5,877 bases of DNA, taken from positions 1 to 5,877 of the forward strand of contig CAMAUB010000090.1 in assembly GCA_945861315.1 (NCBI GenBank), in the 5' to 3' direction. Every line of letters begins with the position of its first letter. Position 1 is the first letter of the stretch. Below the pieces are notes generated by a model that was not told where the DNA came from, searched no databases, and saw only the letters and a list, made by a program, of their open reading frames with translations. The stretch comes from Chlamydia trachomatis. Lineage in GTDB: Bacteria; Chlamydiota; Chlamydiia; Chlamydiales; JAAKFR01. Made by a program: the position numbers and the translations under genes. Positions 1 to 3,259 of this stretch are shown piece by piece.

Positions 1-74
1 GCTTTGGCGCAACCATAAAATATCAATCTAAATTTAATCGACTATATCAATGTTCAAATAGAGCCAGAGTTGCC

Positions 75-677
75 TCAAGAAGAAAAATAGTTTCTAAGTA
101 AGCTAGATACTATGCCCTGAATTTGGACATGGTCCTCTCGAAGTATAATCGACTGCACCTGAGCGTTCACAGACTCAAAGCGAATATAGGGTGGATCAGA
201 GTAAGCTTTTTTGATCAGTGTTGTCATCTCATCAACCAAAGCTAGAACAAGTTCTCCCTCTTCAAAAGAATCGCGTGGCTCAATAAGTAGAATATCACCC
301 TCCATAATCAGCTCTTCAAAAAGTCCATTTCCTTCGACACGAATAAGATAGCATTCTCCCTCGGGAATAAGATAAAGGGGGATTAAGAGATGAGTGATTT
401 GAGTCGATGTTTGAAGAGGCATTCCATGAGCGAGTTTCCCAACAAGTGGAAGCTCCCTCTCACGACTTGGCGCTGTTACAAGTGTGAGAGCGCGCGCTCC
501 CTCTCCTTGAAGAACTCCTTTTTGCTTCAATCTTTTGATCTGGCTATAAACTGTTCCAAGAGAGGAGAAATTAAAATGTTGCTTGATCTCCCGGTAAGTG
601 GGTGAAATTCCACGACTTGTTTGGAAGCTTTCAATGAAGTCTGCAATCTCTGTTTGACGCTTGGTAAGCCCTAGCAT
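75..677 (-). CDS. lexA: LexA-family transcriptional repressor with an inactive S24 peptidase domain
   Basis: Predicted 200-aa cytoplasmic DNA-binding protein, close to the usual LexA length of about 202. Residues 4-56 read as the LexA winged helix (LTKRQTEIADFI, then PTYREIKQHFNFSS and a KQKGVL wing). Residues 75-196 read as the S24/LexA dimerisation and autoprotease domain (ELPLVGKLAHGMPL, later EGELVLALVDE, ending near QIQGIV). In active LexA the chain is cut at Ala-Gly in a V-A-A-G-E-P context; here the site is L-A83-H84-G85-M-P. The catalytic serine of the usual G-D-S-M is replaced: the protein has G-N-G118-L. The catalytic lysine appears kept at K156 (TTLIKKAY). It probably binds DNA but should not self-cleave, so it may be a constitutive or differently controlled repressor. 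I chose ATG at 677 because the LexA homology begins there; a TTG at 695 in the same frame is an alternative, and neither has a clear Shine-Dalgarno. It is divergent from the receiver-like gene. The family is sure; DNA-damage (SOS) control is not. Confidence 0.88.
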   Translation of the reverse strand: MLGLTKRQTEIADFIESFQTSRGISPTYREIKQHFNFSSLGTVYSQIKRLKQKGVLQGEGARALTLVTAPSRERELPLVGKLAHGMPLQTSTQITHLLIPLYLIPEGECYLIRVEGNGLFEELIMEGDILLIEPRDSFEEGELVLALVDEMTTLIKKAYSDPPYIRFESVNAQVQSIILREDHVQIQGIVSSLLRNYFSS

Positions 678-682
678 AATAT
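654..682 (+). promoter_or_regulatory. Candidate promoter of the receiver-like gene
   Basis: TTGACG at 654-659 (5 of 6 to the -35 consensus) is followed after 17 bases by TAATAT at 677-682 (4 of 6 to the -10). This would start a transcript about 20 bases before ATG 707. The site lies inside the first codons of the divergent LexA-like gene and overlaps its start codon. The dyad GCATAATATGC at 674-684 covers the -10, and ATATGCG recurs at 679-685 and 705-711, so a repressor could act here. This is inference from consensus matches only. Confidence 0.35.
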
Positions 683-706
683 GCGGGTATAACAAGGAGA
701 TGTCAT

Positions 707-1066
707 ATGCGCAACAAAATATTGATTGTTGAACAAAATCAAGTTAAACAAGATCAGCTAGAAGAAATTCTTCACCCCATTGTCGATCAAGGAGGAGAGC
801 TCTTTTTTGCTAAAGATAAGAGTGTTGGGCTTGCGATTATGCACAAAGAGCATCCTCAACTCGTCTTTGTTGATCACGCACTTTTCGGCGATAATAAAGA
901 TGAGTGGGCAATGAGTGGAGTGCGCGTTGTCTTAATGGTACAAAAAAAAGAAAAGAGCATGAAAAATGAAGATTTTATTTTGAAACCTTTTCAGAAGAAT
1001 CAGATTCAGCAGATCTGTCATTCAACTCTAAAGAAGGGTTCGTCTCCTTTTGCTCCACCAATGTAA
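707..1066 (+). CDS. Small single-domain receiver-like (CheY-like) protein, degenerate
   Basis: A 119-aa soluble protein with the layout of a response-regulator receiver domain and no output domain. The N-terminus MRNKILIVEQN fits beta-1 and its acidic pocket, but the usual D-D pair is E9-Q10. The segment PQLVFVDHALFG fits beta-3 with D56 as the possible phospho-acceptor. VRVVLMVQ fits beta-4, with M77/V78 where Thr or Ser is normal. ILKPFQ supplies the conserved Lys-Pro (K93, P94). The missing acidic residue and switch Thr/Ser suggest weak or absent phosphorylation, so it may act by protein contact. ATG 707 is supported by a strong AAGGAGA at 694-700. The gene is divergent from the LexA-like gene and its last 92 bases overlap the convergent PAP2 gene; the overlap includes the KPF segment. 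No histidine kinase is in the window. The receiver fold call is moderately sure; the partner is unknown. Confidence 0.7.
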   Translation: MRNKILIVEQNQVKQDQLEEILHPIVDQGGELFFAKDKSVGLAIMHKEHPQLVFVDHALFGDNKDEWAMSGVRVVLMVQKKEKSMKNEDFILKPFQKNQIQQICHSTLKKGSSPFAPPM

Positions 1067-1703
1067 ATCGAGCTATCACTAATACTGTCAGCCACATGAT
1101 AATAGGTGAGATTAAAACGTCTGAAACGAAATGCCCTCCTTGAGCTACACGCGCAACCATAAGGCCCACGCCCCAGAAAAGAGTGAGGGCAACTCCCATA
1201 TAGTAGAGCATCTTATTATTGTAGCGGTGTCCAACAACAATAAGTGAGAGATAAAAAAAGCCCATAGCGACATGTCCACTTGGAAAAGACTTTTGCGGCT
1301 CGCGGTTCGCCTCAAAATTTGGCTGCCAAAAAGCTCGATAGTTCAACGTCCCCCCAAACTCCACCAATTGTTTTGGGCGAGGGCGTCCCCAATATTCCTT
1401 TAAAATAGCATTTGTAATGACGCCAGCTCCCATAAAAAGTGTTAGTCCAATAAGCAAAGAGCCTTGCCTGAAGTGGCGGTGTTTTTTCGAGATCCAGGAA
1501 AGTAGATAGAAGAGAAGTGTTACTGCACCAAAAAAAAAGCCAAACATCTCCCCGAATTTAAAGAGAAATGTGAAGTAGGGGTGCTCAGAAAAGGCCTTCC
1601 CATCATAGAAATAGGAGGCAACAGCAAGATCTAGATGTGGAGTAAAAGGAGCCACAAGAGCAAGTAGCAGTGGGGGAGCTAACCATTTCATTTGCTTTTT
1701 CAT
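975..1703 (-). CDS. PAP2-family membrane phosphatase
   Basis: A 242-aa integral membrane phosphatase of the PAP2 (type 2 phosphatidic acid phosphatase) superfamily, which removes phosphate from lipid phosphates such as phosphatidic acid, phosphatidylglycerol phosphate, undecaprenyl pyrophosphate or lipid A. All three signature motifs are present: K102-X6-R109-P110 (KEYWGRPRP), P141-S-G-H144, and R185-X5-H191-X3-D195 (RVAQGGHFVSD). About six hydrophobic segments can be seen, near residues 7-20, 46-71, 81-101, 145-159, 165-186 and 196-215. The last 27 residues are a polar Ser/Glu-rich tail. The frame also offers a TTG at 1736, but ATG 1703 has AAGG five bases upstream and begins just before the first membrane segment, so I prefer it; the TTG lies within palindrome A. 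The polar tail is encoded where the gene overlaps the convergent receiver-like gene. The sequence does not tell the substrate; LpxE-like, PgpB-like or BacA-replacing roles are all possible. Confidence 0.88.
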   Translation of the reverse strand: MKKQMKWLAPPLLLALVAPFTPHLDLAVASYFYDGKAFSEHPYFTFLFKFGEMFGFFFGAVTLLFYLLSWISKKHRHFRQGSLLIGLTLFMGAGVITNAILKEYWGRPRPKQLVEFGGTLNYRAFWQPNFEANREPQKSFPSGHVAMGFFYLSLIVVGHRYNNKMLYYMGVALTLFWGVGLMVARVAQGGHFVSDVLISPIIMWLTVLVIARFTLVEQKETNPSLELNDRSAESDSSEKVSK

Positions 1704-1727
1704 TTTTGCCTTCACCTGATTGATGTC

Positions 1728-1891
1728 TATACCCAAACAACTTGAAAAGTCGGAATTTCGGCTGCGTCAAAGCCCCGGGCTTGAACGATCGTAAACAACC
1801 CCATATTTCTAATATTGGGTCGTTTACGATCGTTCAATCGCGGGAGCTTTCACGTCAGCCCAAATCCGACTTTTCAAGTTGTTTGGGTATA
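1728..1891. repeat. Palindrome A: 164-base nested inverted repeat, MITE-like
   Basis: The outer 26 bases (1728-1753) are an exact reverse complement of 1866-1891. Each arm starts TATACCCAAACAACTTG. Complementarity continues inward with few mismatches: CAAAGCCCCGG (1768-1778) faces GGGAGCTTTC (1842-1851), and TTGAACGATCGTAAAC faces GTTTACGATCGTTCAA, down to an AT-rich loop near 1805-1815. If the element is TACCC...GGGTA (1730-1889), it is flanked by TA on both sides, as expected of a TA-targeting (IS630/Tc1-mariner type) non-autonomous element. It has no plausible coding sequence; the open frames across it are by-products. It lies in the gap before the PAP2 gene and ends 24 bases from that start codon. 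No transposase is nearby. Strong secondary structure in either transcript direction is certain; mobility is inferred. Confidence 0.9.
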
Positions 1892-2016
1892 TGTAAACAT
1901 ATGGTCGATAAATTTGCAGCAAAATATGCCAAAAATGGCAATTTTATCACCAAATGAAGTTTCAGAAGAGCTCTATTCCTTGCTAGTTTCCCCATTGATT
2001 GATATCATATTTTGGC
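1892..2016. other. Stretch without an assigned gene, right of palindrome A
   Basis: With palindrome A this completes a gap of just over 300 bases between the PAP2 start and the next plus-strand gene. A short open frame from ATG 1926 to 2081 starts MPKMAILSPNEVSEELY. It has no ribosome-binding site and overlaps the following gene. It might be a remnant of an upstream or frameshifted reading frame, but I cannot support it as a gene. Confidence 0.4.
1980..2008 (+). promoter_or_regulatory. Weak candidate promoter before the locus at 2017
   Basis: TTGCTA at 1980-1985 (4 of 6) is followed after 17 bases by TATCAT at 2003-2008 (5 of 6). A transcript would start at or next to ATG 2017, which has no Shine-Dalgarno, so a leaderless message is conceivable. 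Such matches are common by chance in AT-rich DNA. Confidence 0.2.
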
Positions 2017-2415
2017 ATGCGATTTGCCGTTTCTCCCCAGCATCGAACCTTTTTTCAAAAAAATCTTCTGATTACTTTTGAAGAACTTCTCAACCCCACG
2101 CTTATCGCTCCATTTGAAGGGGATATCAAGCCAACAGACAAACGCTTACTCTCTCTCATCAAACGCACACAGCTTGCTGAAATTGCGTACGAATTGACTG
2201 GAAAAAAGCCGCTGCGCTTAGCTCGCGTGTTCATTGGAACTCAAATGAGCATGAATGAAGATGAATGCGCTGTTTTTATCTCCTATAAGAGTGGAGCGAC
2301 GACCTATGTAGCTGAAGAACTTTACAATGGGAATGAGGCGTGCTATCTTATTCTTGTTTTCACCTCAAGGTATCTGGATGCATCAAAACACCCCACAGTT
2401 TATCGCTACGATTGA
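2017..2415 (+). CDS. Uncharacterised protein, probably truncated by a frameshift
   Basis: An open frame of 132 codons starting MRFAVSPQHRTFFQKN. I do not recognise it firmly. The N-terminal pattern SPQHRTFFQKNLLITFEELL, followed later by IAYELTGKKPLRLARVF, faintly recalls the start of phytanoyl-CoA dioxygenase-like proteins seen in chlamydiae. No iron-binding His-X-Asp motif is visible, so I give no function. The frame can extend to a TTG at 1999, but ATG 2017 looks better; neither start has a Shine-Dalgarno. From about 2340 the translation (CYLILVFTSRYLDASKHP) becomes less convincing, while the next frame carries a protein-like segment running into a membrane helix, so the gene may be broken by a one-base shift somewhere in 2312-2415. 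It is the first gene of a plus-strand run that leads to the YkgJ-type and phosphohexomutase genes. Confidence 0.5.
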   Translation: MRFAVSPQHRTFFQKNLLITFEELLNPTLIAPFEGDIKPTDKRLLSLIKRTQLAEIAYELTGKKPLRLARVFIGTQMSMNEDECAVFISYKSGATTYVAEELYNGNEACYLILVFTSRYLDASKHPTVYRYD

Positions 2416-2515
2416 CAAAGAAGCGGTTGCTATTTTTATCATCTGCGTTATTTTCCTGATTCTATTTGGCGTTGCCGGCGTTCGTGATATCCTCCGTAGG
2501 AGAAATGATGAGTAA
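2327..2515 (+). CDS. Small membrane protein, or displaced C-terminus of the preceding gene
   Basis: A 62-codon frame from ATG 2327 (alternative ATG 2333). It contains a clear membrane helix (AVAIFIICVIFLILFGVAGV, residues 33-52) followed by a basic tail RDILRRRNDE, as in a C-terminally anchored protein. The region before it (SPQGIWMHQNTPQF) looks like ordinary protein. The frame is open from 2312, inside the preceding frame, and the two overlap for 89 bases. Either it is a separate small gene with only a weak GAAGAA ribosome-binding site (2314-2319), or it is the true end of the gene starting at 2017 after a frameshift; I lean to the latter. Its stop TAA at 2513-2515 overlaps the ATG at 2508 (ATGAGTAA), a layout that suggests translational coupling to what follows, and the TAA is also the left target-site copy of palindrome B. 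Confidence 0.5.
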   Translation: MGMRRAILFLFSPQGIWMHQNTPQFIATIDKEAVAIFIICVIFLILFGVAGVRDILRRRNDE

Positions 2516-2621
2516 GGGCCCGCCCAAGAATAACTTCCGCATCCAAAACCGCGCCAAAGCCCCGGAGTTGTGCGATCGGGGGAGCTTTCGCGCAGTTTTG
2601 GATTGGGAGGTTATTCCTTGA
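2508..2621 (+). CDS. 37-codon leader ORF starting at the former start of the YkgJ-type gene
   Basis: ATG 2508 has AGGAG (2498-2502) at a spacing of five, the best start signal in this region. The frame begins MSKGPPKNNF, crosses the whole of palindrome B, and ends at TGA 2619-2621, which overlaps the TTG start at 2618 of the YkgJ-type gene (TTGA). I infer that this was the original start of that gene before palindrome B inserted: the codons ATG AGT AA are followed, beyond the insertion, by A CCT TGG. Ribosomes completing this ORF would stop on the new start and open the hairpin. The peptide itself is probably meaningless. Confidence 0.45.
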   Translation: MSKGPPKNNFRIQNRAKAPELCDRGSFRAVLDWEVIP

Positions 2622-2631
2622 CGAGCCCTAA
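2513..2631. mobile_element. Palindrome B: inserted palindromic element flanked by TAA
   Basis: The inverted repeat runs from GGGC at 2516 to GCCC at 2628, 113 bases, with direct TAA copies at 2513-2515 and 2629-2631. Well-matched parts are GAATAAC (2528-2534) with GTTATTC (2610-2616), and ATCCAAAAC (2541-2549) with GTTTTGGAT (2595-2603). CAAAGCCCCGG (2555-2565) and GGGAGCTTTC (2580-2589) are identical to the core of palindrome A and equally placed. Removing 2516-2631 (116 bases) restores a standard start of the downstream gene, which is strong internal evidence for insertion. It encodes no protein of its own, so it must have depended on a transposase or another route acting in trans. Confidence 0.85.
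2605..2620 (+). promoter_or_regulatory. Ribosome-binding site and TTG start supplied by palindrome B
   Basis: GGGAGG at 2605-2610 is followed by a seven-base spacer and TTG at 2618. It decides the start of the YkgJ-type gene against the GTG at 2570, which has no comparable site. The GGAGG lies in the right arm and can pair with the left arm near 2534-2539 (CTTCCG), so access depends on unfolding. Confidence 0.65.
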
Positions 2632-3040
2632 ACCTTGGTATAAGGATGGACTGCGCTTTGGTTGTACTAAGTGTGGTAAGTGTTGTACAGGAGCTCCAGG
2701 CTATGTATGGCTTACTGAAGAGGATATCAAAGAGATGGCCGATTTTCTCAATCTTTCAATCGAACTATTTTCTCAAAAATATGTGCGTCAAGTGGGTGAT
2801 CGCTTCTCTCTGCTTGAAACGCGCCGCGACTATGATTGCGTCTTTCTCAAAGATAAAAAATGCCAAGTCTATGGAGCGCGTCCTCGCCAATGTCGCACTT
2901 ATCCATTTTGGCCTCATGTTGTAAAATCAAAAGAGGCTTGGGAAAATGAGAAGCGTAACTGTGAAGGCATTTCTGATGATGCTCCCCTTATCCCTGCTGA
3001 GTATATCGAATCGTTGATTCAAATTAAAAAGAGTGGTTAA
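2618..3040 (+). CDS. YkgJ-family cysteine-cluster protein
   Basis: A 140-aa soluble protein of the YkgJ/CxxCxxCC family, thought to bind zinc or an iron-sulphur cluster; the biochemical role is unknown. The signature C16-X2-C19-X2-C22-C23 follows the typical PWYKDGLRF lead-in, and then comes TGAPGYVWLTEEDI. Further cysteines C74, C82, C92 and C115 lie in the family contexts YDCVFL, KKCQVYGARPRQCRTYPFWP and RNC. All eight cysteines and the RPRQCRTYPFWP block are present, so the domain is intact. The start is unusual: TTG 2618 gives MTSPKPWYKDG, with its ribosome-binding site in palindrome B. A GTG at 2570 would add 16 residues coded by the palindrome and is less likely. Without the insertion the gene would start ATG 2508 and read MSKPWYKDG. 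It lies in a plus-strand run; palindrome C begins 8 bases after the stop codon. Confidence 0.9.
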   Translation: MTSPKPWYKDGLRFGCTKCGKCCTGAPGYVWLTEEDIKEMADFLNLSIELFSQKYVRQVGDRFSLLETRRDYDCVFLKDKKCQVYGARPRQCRTYPFWPHVVKSKEAWENEKRNCEGISDDAPLIPAEYIESLIQIKKSG

Positions 3041-3128
3041 CTCTCAATATCTCACCTTACGCATTTTTTTCCTTCACAGAGTGAGCGAGGGGGTCAAAAT
3101 GCGAAGAGTGGGACGAAGAGCAACTTTA

Positions 3129-3170
3129 TACCCAAATAACCTAAAGAATTGAATTTGAGTTGTTTGTGTA
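3129..3170. repeat. Palindrome D: 42-base element nested in the centre of palindrome C
   Basis: TACCCAAATAAC at the left faces GTTGTTTGTGTA at the right, with further partial pairing towards the middle. The ends resemble those of palindrome A (TACCCAAACAAC...GTTGTTTGGGTA). TA stands on each side (3127-3128 and 3171-3172). Removing the element plus one TA leaves the exact centre of palindrome C, which indicates a later insertion into an existing hairpin. It could be a shortened copy of the palindrome A type. Confidence 0.7.
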
Positions 3171-3176
3171 TATAAA
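3149..3176 (+). promoter_or_regulatory. Candidate promoter for the phosphohexomutase gene inside the palindromes
   Basis: TTGAAT at 3149-3154 (4 of 6) and TATAAA at 3171-3176 (5 of 6) are separated by 16 bases. A transcript starting near 3183 would contain only the right arm of palindrome C, leaving the ribosome-binding site free of its left-arm partner. The match is only to consensus; the right half comes from the host side of palindrome D and the -35 from D itself. Confidence 0.3.
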
Positions 3177-3237
3177 GTTGGTCGAGGAGCACTCTGAAGC
3201 AGATTGGCCTTTGCAGCCGCTCTGTGAAGAGAAAAAA

Positions 3238-3259
3238 ATGCGTAAGGTGAGATAATATG
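3238..3259 (+). promoter_or_regulatory. Ribosome-binding site of the phosphohexomutase gene within the right arm of palindrome C
   Basis: AAGGTG at 3244-3249 lies seven bases before ATG 3257. The complementary CACCTT is at 3053-3058 in the left arm, so a read-through transcript could mask the site. The same bases also hold a tiny frame, ATG 3238 to TAA 3253-3255 (five codons), ending one base before the gene start; its use is uncertain. Confidence 0.6.

Larger units (their letters stand above)
3048..3254. repeat. Palindrome C: 207-base imperfect inverted repeat between the YkgJ-type and phosphohexomutase genes
   Basis: Left arm 3048-3081 (TATCTCACCTTACGC... to CACAGAG) is the reverse complement of 3220-3254 except for one inserted base. 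Pairing weakens in 3082-3120 against 3181-3219, then returns with CAACTTTA (3121-3128) against TAAAGTTG (3173-3180). Its centre is interrupted by palindrome D; without D the centre would be the perfect CAACTTTATAAAGTTG. The outer boundary TA/TCTCACC...GGTGAGA/TA could be a TA duplication. It fills nearly all of the intergenic space: it begins 8 bases after one stop codon and ends 2 bases before the next start codon. Without D it is about 165 bases, similar to palindrome A (164). Confidence 0.88.

Noticed and set aside
1..74. Possible gene or terminator at the left edge
   Set aside because: Stops occur in the frames read, and no hairpin followed by a T run could be seen after the LexA-like stop codon.
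390..605. Plus-strand open frame of 71 codons
   Set aside because: It lies opposite the LexA-like gene, shows no protein motif, and has no convincing ribosome-binding site.
654..711. SOS boxes (CTGT-N8-ACAG or GAAC-N4-GTTC) near the LexA-like gene
   Set aside because: Neither known form was found between the divergent genes; only the dyad GCATAATATGC was seen.
1728..1891. Palindrome A as a simple rho-independent terminator or CRISPR unit
   Set aside because: It is far longer than a terminator stem, lacks a following T run, lies at the 5' side of the PAP2 gene, and there are no regularly spaced direct repeats.
1742..1957. Open frames crossing palindrome A
   Set aside because: They translate an inverted repeat and have no ribosome-binding site or domain; open frames are a by-product of the repeat.
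1926..2081. Short frame starting MPKMAILSPNEV as a gene
   Set aside because: It has no start signal and overlaps the more protein-like frame from 2017; kept only as a possible remnant.
2570..2620. GTG 2570 as the start of the YkgJ-type gene
   Set aside because: It would add residues coded by the inserted palindrome, lacks a Shine-Dalgarno, and GGGAGG plus TTG at 2618 fits the family N-terminus better.
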